5,995 bases of DNA from Candidatus Aquidulcis sp. (lineage in GTDB: Bacteria; Chloroflexota; Anaerolineae; Anaerolineales; E44-bin32). The notes beneath the pieces are model-generated. The model saw only the letters and a list, made by a program, of their open reading frames with translations. It ran no database searches and was not told the origin of the DNA. Within the stretch, counting starts at the first letter, position 1. Each line of letters begins with the position of its first letter. The translations under genes and the position numbers were made by a program. This document shows positions 1 through 5,995 of the stretch, one piece after another. The DNA is taken from the NCBI GenBank assembly GCA_020723365.1, contig DYJB01000167.1, positions 1 to 5,995 on the forward strand, given 5' to 3'.

Positions 1-2
1 TG

Positions 3-1523
3 GGCCTGTTTGCCCTCACGTGCCTTCCATTCCTCGACTCCCCGTTCTGGATGGTGCAGAGTGACTCCCTCGCACGGCTGATCCTGTTCGGCCTGCTGTG
101 GCTCAGCGCCTATCGTATCGCACGGCAGCTTCCCAGGCCGGCGGGCGGGATCCTGCTGGGCGTGGCGTTCGTCTCGCCCATGTTCACCAGCCTGTTGAGG
201 TACCCGAGCGATCCGCTCTACTCCTCACTGGCTGGGCTCGGCCTGGCAGAGGTGCTGGCGTTCCGCGCCGATCACGACCTGCGGCATGCCTGGCGCGCCT
301 CGGCCTTCGTCGGGCTTTCGGGGCTGGCGCGCAACGATGGCGTCATCGTGGCGCTGGTGCTCGTTCCGCTCCTGCTTCTGCTTGCGCCCAGGGGGCGCCG
401 CTGGCGGACTTCGGTGGCCTCTGCACTGCCGGCGATGGCGCTTATCGGCGGGGGCACCTTGATCAGCGGACTTCCGTCCGGCACCTTCACCCTCGGAGCG
501 TCGGACCGGATGTACACCAACTTCGAGGATGGCCAATTGCCCGTCTTCGAGGGGAGCGGAGAGCGCAATCGTGTGATCGAAGCGCGCCTCGAGGCCCGCA
601 GGCTCTTCGGGACGCCGGAGGAGAACAACTACTCCCTGTGGAACGCCATCCATCGCAATCCATCTGCCTACCTCGACCGCTGGCGGGCCTTCTTCGGCAG
701 CCTGCCGTCGAACTTCCTGGAAGCGTACGGCAAGCGCTTTGGCGCAGCTTTCATCGTGTTGGGCGCGGCTGGGCTTGTTGCCTTTCTCCGGCGGCGGGAG
801 GTCAAAGTCCCGATTGCGCTCGTGGCGTTCGCGTTCCCCTTCCTGTCGGTGTTTGTGACCACCAACCTGCGTATGGGCTACCTGCGCTTCTGGTGGTTCA
901 CGGTTTTCGCCCTCACCGCCGTTGGCCTGGCAGAGCTGGTCCGGGGGGTAGGGCGGTGGCCTGCGCTGGGGATTTGGTCCGCCGTCTGGTTTGCCGTCGC
1001 AGGCTATGGGGTGGCGGATGACAAGCTGGCGGTCTACTACACGGCAGCCGTCATGCTGGCGGCTGTGTGGGCTGGGTTCATCCTGGCGCGCCGTGAACTT
1101 GCTTCTCCGGCTGCGATCCTGCTCGCGGTCTTCCTGCCCGCCGGCCTGATCCTGCACGGCACCTTTCCGTCGCCAAAGATCCGGCAACTTGGAGTGGCCG
1201 GCGATGAGCAGGCCGTTCTCTATCTGCGCGAGCATTTCCCGCAGCGTACGCTCGTCGCCACCGGGATCCCGGGAGTGGTGCAGGCGGCCGGAATGGCGCC
1301 GGCGACCCTCTCATCCACGGACATCCCTGCCTTCGAAGACCCACCCGAGGTTGTGCGCTGGATGCGGGATCAAGGGATGCGGGCGGTGTATGTGGATGCT
1401 GGCCTGTACGTAGACAATCCCGCGCTGTGGTCGCTGATCGAGGCGGAGATCGGTCGCGGTTTCGAGCGAGTCTTCGTGGCCGAGCAGGGCAACTACCAGG
1501 TGCTGCGCGTGACCTATCCTTGA
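3..1523 (+). CDS. GT-C type membrane glycosyltransferase-like protein (5' partial)
   Basis: The reading frame is open from the first complete codon at base 3 to a TGA at 1521-1523, with no stop upstream. The first ATG (51) lacks a ribosome binding site and falls just before a membrane helix, so the true start lies before the window. Numbering from that ATG, hydrophobic helices lie near residues 8-22, 30-47, 84-112, 122-140, 231-246, 253-270, 279-298, 304-320, 328-346 and 352-369. Residues 141-228 form a polar, probably extracytoplasmic loop. Residues 380-490 form a soluble alpha/beta-looking tail. The helix-rich layout, the YPSDPLYSS segment (51-59) and the GLARNDG turn leading into a leucine-rich helix (91-97) resemble GT-C enzymes of the PMT/ArnT (GT39/GT83-like) kind, which transfer sugars from polyprenyl-phosphate donors outside the membrane. 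The acidic catalytic motif of that fold usually sits in the first loop, which is missing here, so activity cannot be confirmed. Donor and acceptor are unknown. A 184-base gap separates it from the next gene. Confidence 0.72.
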   Translation, partial: GLFALTCLPFLDSPFWMVQSDSLARLILFGLLWLSAYRIARQLPRPAGGILLGVAFVSPMFTSLLRYPSDPLYSSLAGLGLAEVLAFRADHDLRHAWRASAFVGLSGLARNDGVIVALVLVPLLLLLAPRGRRWRTSVASALPAMALIGGGTLISGLPSGTFTLGASDRMYTNFEDGQLPVFEGSGERNRVIEARLEARRLFGTPEENNYSLWNAIHRNPSAYLDRWRAFFGSLPSNFLEAYGKRFGAAFIVLGAAGLVAFLRRREVKVPIALVAFAFPFLSVFVTTNLRMGYLRFWWFTVFALTAVGLAELVRGVGRWPALGIWSAVWFAVAGYGVADDKLAVYYTAAVMLAAVWAGFILARRELASPAAILLAVFLPAGLILHGTFPSPKIRQLGVAGDEQAVLYLREHFPQRTLVATGIPGVVQAAGMAPATLSSTDIPAFEDPPEVVRWMRDQGMRAVYVDAGLYVDNPALWSLIEAEIGRGFERVFVAEQGNYQVLRVTYP

Positions 1524-1660
1524 TGCCATGGGAGCGTGCGAGTGCGCCGGCAGGTGCTGTGGCCCCACCGCGTCTTCGTGACTCGGCCCGGCACACTGCG
1601 CGCGGCCCCATCCGAGGCCCTGCCGCGAGGCAGAACCGCGTGCGAGGCTGGCGGGGCGAT

Positions 1661-1697
1661 CTCCTCCCAATGGCCCTGCCCCTGAAGGCCTGAGGAG
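1661..1697 (+). promoter_or_regulatory. Possible hairpin covering the polymerase gene's ribosome binding site
   Basis: CTCCTC (1661-1666) is an exact reverse complement of GAGGAG (1692-1697), the likely Shine-Dalgarno of the gene at 1708. Inside it, GGCC at 1672-1675 can pair with GGCC at 1687-1690 around an 11-base loop. The two stems are separated by an asymmetric internal loop (five bases on one side, one on the other). The pairing is visible in the sequence. A regulatory role is speculation, because short complementary GC-rich stretches are common by chance in DNA of this composition. Confidence 0.25.
1692..1697 (+). promoter_or_regulatory. Ribosome binding site of the O-antigen ligase-like gene
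   Basis: GAGGAG lies 10 bases upstream of the ATG at 1708. The spacing is slightly long but workable. It supports this ATG as the start, and the predicted protein begins with a membrane helix right after it. Confidence 0.6.
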
Positions 1698-1707
1698 TAC
1701 CGATCCG

Positions 1708-3138
1708 ATGGCTCTTGGCGGGACAACGCTCGTCATGGCACTTGCCGTTGGCTCGGCGACGATCTTCATCGGCTGGCGCCGCCCGTTCCTGATGCTGGCG
1801 GTCCTGGTTCTTGGCGTCCCCCTGCGGGACTTCATCACTCGCTGGCTTCTTGCCCGCGAGGTGGCATCGGTCGAGTCCGTGACGGCCCTTGGCCGCTGGT
1901 GGTTTGTCCTGATCCTCGCCCTGCTGGGCGTTGTGGCGGTGCAGCGGTGGGCGCAGTGGCGCAAGCAGATGCCCACCTTCCGCCTCGACGGACTGGACGT
2001 CATCCTGGCTGCCATGGTTGTCTGGAGTGCCTTCGAGACGCTCACCTCGCCCAGCAGGGCGGAGGCTTTCACATCCCTGCGTGGCTATCTTCAGCCCATC
2101 GGCGTCTTCCTGGTCGCCCGCGGACTCCGCCCGAGCCCCAAAGCGCTGCGTACGCTGCTGGTGGCCTGGCTGGGCCTCGGCGCGCTGATCGCCGCCTTCG
2201 GGCTGTGGCAGGGCGCAACCTGGGAGGAGGAAACCTACCGCGCCGAAGGCTACGTGCGCCAGGACGGCTCACTCACCGTGCCGCCAACGACCGTGCGTGG
2301 GAAGGTCTTCATCCGGCCGGCCTCAACGGTCAGCGGTCCGAATGAGCTCGGCGTTGACATGGTCATCCTGACGATGCTTGCCGTCTTCTCGCTCCCGGCC
2401 GCGAACCGCCTGGGCCGCCTGGGATTGGCGTCGTTGGCGGCAGTGTTCACGCTCATGCTGGGGATCACCTTCTCGCGCAGCGCGATGCTGGCCTACGTTA
2501 CCGCCTGGGCGGGCGTGGGCGTGTTACTCCTGGCGGCGGCTAGGGGGAAGCGGCCCAGCCCTGCCTCAGGTGCGCCCTGGCCGATCCTGTTCGGAGCGGC
2601 CTTGGGCGTGCTGGCGATCGGACTCGCCCTGTTCAGGCTGGGGGTGTTCGGCGTGCTGACGTCGACCATCACCAACCTGACCTCCGAGTTCCACTACGTT
2701 GACACCGTCGCTGCTATTCAACATCTGATCGCCAATCCCGGGGGCGTCGGCATGGGCATGGTGGAGCCAAAGGGCGCCATCAGCCTGATTGAGGCCGGTG
2801 GCTCGTACCACGTTGAAGGCTCGCTCTTCCAGATCGCCGAGGAGATGGGTGTGTGGGGCTTGGGACTGTGGCTGGCGTTTCTGGGGGGGGCGCTGGTGCG
2901 GATCTACCGTGGCTGGCACAGCCTTACCGAAGGCGTGCTGCGAGCGTTCAGCGGAGCAGCTCTCACCGGCTGGGCTGGAAGCCTGGTCGCCTTTCTCTTC
3001 CTCCCGTTGATGCAAAGCATCTCGCTCATGGTGTGGCTCTGGTTCCTGCTCGGCACGGCGTTGGCGGCCAGCAAGACCGAGGCCGCCTGGAGCGATCCCC
3101 GACTCCGAGCCGCCGAACTCCCACAAGTCGATGGGTGA
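1708..3138 (+). CDS. O-antigen ligase/polymerase family membrane protein (WaaL/Wzy-like)
   Basis: This 476-residue protein has roughly a dozen hydrophobic segments, for example near 7-22, 26-37, 64-79, 97-110, 152-168, 213-229, 236-253, 259-277, 291-313, 379-398, 414-432 and 436-453. The length and layout fit the O-antigen ligase/polymerase family (Wzy_C, PF04932). Recognisable family signatures are SGPNELG at 209-215, the TFSRSAML segment at 254-261, and a late extracytoplasmic loop ending in H368 with E378-E379 and GVWGLGLW at 381-388. That arrangement resembles the conserved His-containing loop and following Glu-Gly helix of the family. Members join or transfer undecaprenyl-diphosphate-linked glycan units on the outer face of the membrane. 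Polymerase and ligase cannot be separated by sequence alone; the neighbouring polysaccharide genes make a polymerase somewhat more likely. A run of eight G (2883-2890) lies in the codons for L392-A395. The TGA at 3136-3138 overlaps the earliest possible start of the next gene. Confidence 0.85.
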   Translation: MALGGTTLVMALAVGSATIFIGWRRPFLMLAVLVLGVPLRDFITRWLLAREVASVESVTALGRWWFVLILALLGVVAVQRWAQWRKQMPTFRLDGLDVILAAMVVWSAFETLTSPSRAEAFTSLRGYLQPIGVFLVARGLRPSPKALRTLLVAWLGLGALIAAFGLWQGATWEEETYRAEGYVRQDGSLTVPPTTVRGKVFIRPASTVSGPNELGVDMVILTMLAVFSLPAANRLGRLGLASLAAVFTLMLGITFSRSAMLAYVTAWAGVGVLLLAAARGKRPSPASGAPWPILFGAALGVLAIGLALFRLGVFGVLTSTITNLTSEFHYVDTVAAIQHLIANPGGVGMGMVEPKGAISLIEAGGSYHVEGSLFQIAEEMGVWGLGLWLAFLGGALVRIYRGWHSLTEGVLRAFSGAALTGWAGSLVAFLFLPLMQSISLMVWLWFLLGTALAASKTEAAWSDPRLRAAELPQVDG

Positions 3139-3199
3139 CATGAGCCTCTCTCCTACGCCCGAACCGACCCAGGCTAGACGGCGGGGCATGCGCCGGGCC

Positions 3200-3204
3200 A
3201 GAGG
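3200..3204 (+). promoter_or_regulatory. Ribosome binding site favouring the internal start of the GT2 gene
   Basis: AGAGG lies 7 bases upstream of the ATG at 3212, a near-ideal spacing. The earlier in-frame ATGs at 3131 and 3140 have no comparable purine-rich site, and the one at 3188 has only a G-rich GGCGGGG just before it. This decides the chosen start of the glycosyltransferase. Confidence 0.5.
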
Positions 3205-3211
3205 CGACGCC

Positions 3212-4228
3212 ATGCGTCCCGCCGCTTCCATAATCGTCCCCTGCTTCAACGAGGCGCCCACCATCGGCCTGCTGCTGCAGGCCATCGCTGATCAAAGCGT
3301 CGGAACCGGTTCGCTGGAGGTGGTCATCGCCGATGGCGGCTCGACGGATGGGACGCCTTCGGTGGTGCGGGCCTTTGCCCAGTCCCACCCGGAGCTCCGC
3401 ATCCGCCTGATCGACAACCCGGCGCGCGCCATCCCGGCTGCCCTCAACCGGGCCATCGAGGCCTCGAACGGTCCGGTTGTCATCCGCCTGGACGCGCACT
3501 CGATCCCGCAGCCGGACTACGTCGAAGCCTGCCTGCGCGTCTTGCGACGGCCCGAGGTGGCCAATGCCGGAGGCGCGTGGGAGATTCACCCCTCGACCGG
3601 CAACTGGATCGGCCGCGGCATCGCCGCCGCAGCCTCCCACCGTTTGGGCGCCGGGGACGCCCGCTACCGCACGAGCGGGCTGGCTGGGCCGGTCGACACA
3701 GTCCCCTTCGGCGCTTACCCGCGCACGTGGCTTCACCGGGCCGGCACCTACGACGAGAGCCTGTTGACGAACGAAGACTACGAGTACAACGCCCGCTTGC
3801 GCCAGCTTGGGGGGCTGATCTGGTTCGACCCCGCCATCCGTTCGATCTACTTCGCCCGCGCCACGCTCGGGGCGCTGGCCCGCCAGTATGCACGCTATGG
3901 ATTCTGGAAGGCGCATATGCTCCGCCGCTACCCGCGAACGCTGCGCTGGCGCCAGGCTCTCCCGCCGGCGTTTGTGCTGGCGGGGCTTGGTCTGGCCTTG
4001 GCCTCGCCCTGGCTGGCGGCAGCCCGCTGGCTCCTGGGGTTACAATGGGCGCTCTATGGGGCGGCCCTGCTGGCGACCTCGGCCCTGCAGGCGTTCCGCC
4101 GCAGGGATTTCGCCCTGGCGGCGGGCATGCCGCTGGCTCTGGGTGTAATGCACCTGGCCTGGGGGGGCGCGTTCTGGTTGGGATGGCTCTCTTCGCTCAC
4201 ACGAGGCAAGCGTGAGTCAGCCGGCTAA
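3212..4228 (+). CDS. Family 2 glycosyltransferase, succinoglycan ExoA-like
   Basis: The start at 3212 is chosen because AGAGG lies 7 bases upstream and because the GT-A fold then begins at residue 6 (SIIVPCFNE, 6-14), as is usual. Starts at 3131 or 3140 would add up to 27 Arg/Pro-rich residues and touch or overlap the previous stop. The 338-residue product shows the nucleotide-sugar loop DGGSTDGT (41-48), the metal-binding-type motif DAHS (94-97) in place of a classic DxD, the acceptor-site acidic motif in NEDYEYN (187-193), and RQYARYGFWK (224-233), placed like the QxxRW-type region. The DAHS variant and a C-terminal membrane part (helices near 252-272, 275-293, 301-328) are typical of ExoA-like enzymes, which add a sugar to a lipid-linked repeat unit at the cytoplasmic face. 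The sugar and linkage cannot be predicted. The 3' end overlaps the phosphotransferase gene by 17 bases, suggesting translational coupling. Confidence 0.88.
   Translation: MRPAASIIVPCFNEAPTIGLLLQAIADQSVGTGSLEVVIADGGSTDGTPSVVRAFAQSHPELRIRLIDNPARAIPAALNRAIEASNGPVVIRLDAHSIPQPDYVEACLRVLRRPEVANAGGAWEIHPSTGNWIGRGIAAAASHRLGAGDARYRTSGLAGPVDTVPFGAYPRTWLHRAGTYDESLLTNEDYEYNARLRQLGGLIWFDPAIRSIYFARATLGALARQYARYGFWKAHMLRRYPRTLRWRQALPPAFVLAGLGLALASPWLAAARWLLGLQWALYGAALLATSALQAFRRRDFALAAGMPLALGVMHLAWGGAFWLGWLSSLTRGKRESAG
4203..4206 (+). promoter_or_regulatory. Ribosome binding site of the phosphotransferase gene
   Basis: GAGG lies 5 bases upstream of the GTG at 4212 and sits inside the last codons of the upstream glycosyltransferase. 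It supports the GTG start and the 17-base gene overlap. Confidence 0.5.
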
Positions 4229-5627
4229 GTCCCGCGGCCTGCAGCTCGGGCTGGGCGAGCGCCGTGCGCTGCTGATCGTCGGCGATCTGCTCGCCGCCGT
4301 GGGCGCCATGGCCGTCGCCCTGGCGCTGTGGGCGCGCATCGACTACCTGGGCCCGGTTCCGACGGCCGAATTCCTGCGCTTCCGCGCCGGCTGGTTCGTG
4401 GCGCTTCCCCTGCTGTGGCCGCTGCTGATGGTCAACCTGTACGACGTCCACCGGGCGGCGTCGTGGCCCGAGACGCTGCGAGGCGTGCTGATCGCCGCCG
4501 CCTCCGGCCTGGTCGTCTACCTGGTGATCTACTTCAGCCTGGAGGGCTCGCTCGTCCGGCGCGGCATCCTGTACTTCCTGGCGCTCGTCATCCTGTTCAC
4601 CCTCCTGTGGCGTGTGCTCTACGTCATGATCTTCACCGCGCCGGCTTTTCAGCGCCGCGTGCTGATCGTCGGCGCCGGCGAGAGCGGCACGGCCCTGGTG
4701 CAGGCCGTCCGCAGCCTGCGTCCGGCGCCCTTCCAGCTGGTCGGATTGATCGACGACGACCCCGCCAAGCAGGGACGCCAGATCGAGGGCGCGGCCGTCC
4801 TGGGCAACAACGCCCGCCTGCTTGAGCTGCTGGAAGTGCATGCCGTCTCGGATGTCATCGTGGCCATCACCGGCGCGCTGAACGGATCGATGTTCCAGGC
4901 GCTGCTGGATGCCCAGCAGCGCGGCGTACAGATCGTGCGCATGCCGGTGGCCTATGAGGATCTGCTCGGACGGGTCCCCATCCGCTACCTGGAATCCGAC
5001 TGGCTGCTGCGTTCGTTCGTCGACGAGCTGCGCGTAAGCGCCGGATACCTGCTCCTCAAGCGCCTGCTCGATATCCTCGGTCGCCTGGTCGGCTTGAGCC
5101 TGGTGGCGCTCGTGCTGCCGTGGGTTGGGCTGGCGATCCTGGCCGAATCCGGAAGGCCGGTGTTCCTGCGCCAGAGTCGCCTGGGGCAGGGCGGCCGCCC
5201 GTTCAACGTGATCAAGTTCCGCACCATGCGCCAGGACGCCGAGGCCGACGGCCAGGCGCACTGGGCGCAGCAGGGCGACCCGCGCACGACGCGCGTGGGA
5301 CGGCTGCTGCGGCGCACGCACCTGGACGAGTTCCCGCAGTTCTGGAACGTGCTGGTCGGCGAGATGAGCCTGGTCGGTCCGCGCCCCGAGCGCCCGGAAC
5401 TGGTGGCCGAGTTGGAGAAGCAGATCCCCTTCTACCGCGCCCGCCTGCTGGTCAAGCCGGGCATCGGCGGCTGGGCGCAGGTCAACTACGGCAAGGGCGC
5501 CTCGGTCGAGGGCTCGGCGGAGAAGCTCGAGTACGACCTGTACTACATCCAGCACCGCAGCCTGACGATGGACATCTGGATCCTGATCCGCACGGCCGGA
5601 GCCATCTTCGGCCTGCGAGGCGTGTAG
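4212..5627 (+). CDS. Undecaprenyl-phosphate sugar phosphotransferase (polyprenyl glycosylphosphotransferase)
   Basis: This 471-residue protein starts at a GTG with GAGG upstream and has the full architecture of large polyprenyl phosphate hexose-1-phosphate transferases (WcaJ/WbaP/CpsE type). Four N-terminal membrane helices lie near 18-40, 61-76, 92-110 and 118-138. A Rossmann-like CoA_binding_3 domain begins with VLIVGAGESG (150-159) and contains VGLIDDDP (177-184). The C-terminal bacterial sugar transferase domain (PF02397) begins at KRLLD (283-287), followed by a hydrophobic segment (289-311) that would enter the membrane. Family signatures are PVFLRQSRLG (316-325), KFRTM (335-339), the catalytic Asp-Glu pair in LDEFPQ (D372, E373), SLVGPRPERPE (386-396), KPGIGGWAQV (415-424) and YDLYYI (441-446). 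No key residue appears missing. The enzyme moves a sugar phosphate from a UDP-sugar to undecaprenyl phosphate at the cytoplasmic face, the first committed step of repeat-unit assembly. Whether the sugar is glucose, galactose or another hexose cannot be told. The stop lies one base before the start of the next gene. Confidence 0.95.
   Translation: MSQPAKSRGLQLGLGERRALLIVGDLLAAVGAMAVALALWARIDYLGPVPTAEFLRFRAGWFVALPLLWPLLMVNLYDVHRAASWPETLRGVLIAAASGLVVYLVIYFSLEGSLVRRGILYFLALVILFTLLWRVLYVMIFTAPAFQRRVLIVGAGESGTALVQAVRSLRPAPFQLVGLIDDDPAKQGRQIEGAAVLGNNARLLELLEVHAVSDVIVAITGALNGSMFQALLDAQQRGVQIVRMPVAYEDLLGRVPIRYLESDWLLRSFVDELRVSAGYLLLKRLLDILGRLVGLSLVALVLPWVGLAILAESGRPVFLRQSRLGQGGRPFNVIKFRTMRQDAEADGQAHWAQQGDPRTTRVGRLLRRTHLDEFPQFWNVLVGEMSLVGPRPERPELVAELEKQIPFYRARLLVKPGIGGWAQVNYGKGASVEGSAEKLEYDLYYIQHRSLTMDIWILIRTAGAIFGLRGV
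5617..5620 (+). promoter_or_regulatory. Ribosome binding site of the epimerase gene
   Basis: GAGG lies 8 bases before the GTG at 5629, inside the last codons of the phosphotransferase gene. Good spacing supports a GTG start placed just after the upstream TAG. Confidence 0.55.
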
Positions 5628-5628
5628 C

Positions 5629-5995
5629 GTGCCGGCGGCGCTGGTCACCGGCGGGGCGGGCTTCATCGGATCGCATCTGGTGCGGCACCTCGAAGGCCGC
5701 GGCTGGATGGTGCGCGTGCTCGACAACCTCTCGACCGGCTCACGCGCCAACCTCGGTGCGGCCGCCGCCGAGCTGGTCGTCGGGGACATCCGCGATCCGC
5801 AGGCCGTCGAAGCGGCGGCGCAGGGGGCGCAGGTGGTCTTCCACCTGGCGGCGATGATCTCCGTCCCCGAGTCGATGGCCCACCCGACCGAATGCTACAA
5901 CGCCAACGTGATCGGATCGATGCATGTGCTGCAGGCCGCCCGTCAGGCGGGCGCCCGGCGCGTCGTGCTGTCGTCTTCGTGCGCTGTGTATGGGG
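5629..5995 (+). CDS. NAD-dependent sugar-nucleotide epimerase/dehydratase, UDP-glucose 4-epimerase-like (3' partial)
   Basis: The frame opens with GTG one base after the upstream stop and runs off the window after 122 codons, about 35-40% of a usual 310-340-residue member. The N-terminal Rossmann signature TGGAGFIGSH (7-16) is intact. D32 in LDNLSTG (31-37) sits at the end of the second strand and indicates NAD(H) rather than NADP(H). GDIRD (52-56) and HLAAMISVPES (72-82) follow. The segment after it, with PTECYNANVIGS (86-97), matches the extended short-chain dehydrogenase pattern of UDP-glucose 4-epimerases. SSSCAVYG (115-122) is the region just past strand five, holding the catalytic Ser/Thr neighbourhood. 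The YxxxK motif would lie beyond the window. A cytosolic role supplying a nucleotide sugar, such as UDP-galactose, for the neighbouring transferases is likely. Related 4,6-dehydratases or uronate epimerases remain possible, though SVPES favours a 4-epimerase. Confidence 0.88.
   Translation, partial: MPAALVTGGAGFIGSHLVRHLEGRGWMVRVLDNLSTGSRANLGAAAAELVVGDIRDPQAVEAAAQGAQVVFHLAAMISVPESMAHPTECYNANVIGSMHVLQAARQAGARRVVLSSSCAVYG

Larger units (their letters stand above)
1524..1707. other. Intergenic region with no gene recognised
   Basis: This is the only sizeable non-coding stretch in the window. I see no good -35/-10 promoter pair, tRNA or small ORF with a ribosome binding site. A short inverted repeat at 1620-1633 (CTGCC, loop GCGA, GGCAG) gives a 5-bp stem with a GNRA-type tetraloop. 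It has no following T-tract, so it is not an intrinsic terminator. Near the 3' end, CTCCTC at 1661-1666 is complementary to the ribosome binding site of the next gene. Whether transcription reads through from the GT-C gene or starts here cannot be decided from sequence alone. Confidence 0.6.

Noticed and set aside
225..1235. Long minus-strand open frame opposite the GT-C gene
   Set aside because: It is a polar, low-complexity translation without motifs, antisense to a clear multi-helix membrane protein.
1620..1633. Short inverted repeat (CTGCC, GCGA loop, GGCAG) considered as a terminator of the GT-C gene
   Set aside because: It has only a 5-bp stem and no T-tract follows, so an intrinsic terminator is not supported.
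3026..3916. Minus-strand open frame of 296 codons opposite the glycosyltransferase
   Set aside because: It has no domain signature, and the + strand carries all family 2 glycosyltransferase motifs.
4041..4046. TACAAT resembling a -10 promoter box inside the glycosyltransferase gene
   Set aside because: No -35-like element lies at proper spacing, and a single hexamer match is expected by chance.
4269..4674. A 15-base direct repeat, TGCTGATCGTCGGCG, at 4270-4284 and 4660-4674
   Set aside because: Both copies encode a Leu-Ile-Val-Gly stretch with the same preferred codons. Shared amino-acid composition explains it, and there is no sign of a mobile or recombination element.
4197..5789. A 530-codon open frame on the minus strand across the phosphotransferase gene
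   Set aside because: The translation is rich in Gln, Asp, Arg and Ala with no recognisable domain and lies opposite a gene with full family motifs. It is a shadow produced by strong GC bias at third positions.

Overview
This is a high-GC, densely coding bacterial segment with every supported gene on the + strand. It reads as part of a cell-surface polysaccharide (exopolysaccharide or O-antigen-like) biosynthesis locus. There are five genes, two of them cut by the window edges. No RNA gene, mobile element, CRISPR array or intrinsic terminator was found. The organism cannot be named from this sequence. High GC, GAGG-type ribosome binding sites and the protein styles fit an environmental bacterium such as a member of Chloroflexota, but that is a low-confidence inference and other high-GC phyla are possible.

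Layout. Bases 3-1523 carry the 3' part of a multi-pass membrane protein resembling GT-C (PMT/ArnT-like) glycosyltransferases, with a soluble C-terminal tail. Bases 1524-1707 are the only real intergenic gap. It has no recognisable promoter or terminator, but it contains a possible hairpin that would cover the next gene's ribosome binding site. Bases 1708-3138 encode an O-antigen ligase/polymerase-family membrane protein. Bases 3212-4228 (or from 3131) encode a family 2 glycosyltransferase of the succinoglycan ExoA type with C-terminal membrane helices. Bases 4212-5627 encode a full-length polyprenyl-phosphate sugar phosphotransferase that would start the lipid-linked repeat unit. Base 5629 to the window end is the N-terminal third or so of an NAD-dependent sugar-nucleotide epimerase/dehydratase, most like UDP-glucose 4-epimerase.

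How they fit together (inference from family knowledge). The epimerase would supply a nucleotide sugar. The phosphotransferase would load the first sugar phosphate onto undecaprenyl phosphate at the inner face of the membrane. The family 2 glycosyltransferase would extend the chain, and the polymerase/ligase would join exported units on the outer face. The GT-C protein would add sugars from polyprenyl-linked donors on the outer face. The genes from 1708 onward are tightly packed or overlapping and probably form one transcription unit. A flippase and export or chain-length proteins are not in view and would be expected nearby.

I found no convincing sign of a previously undescribed system. The observations listed are modest.
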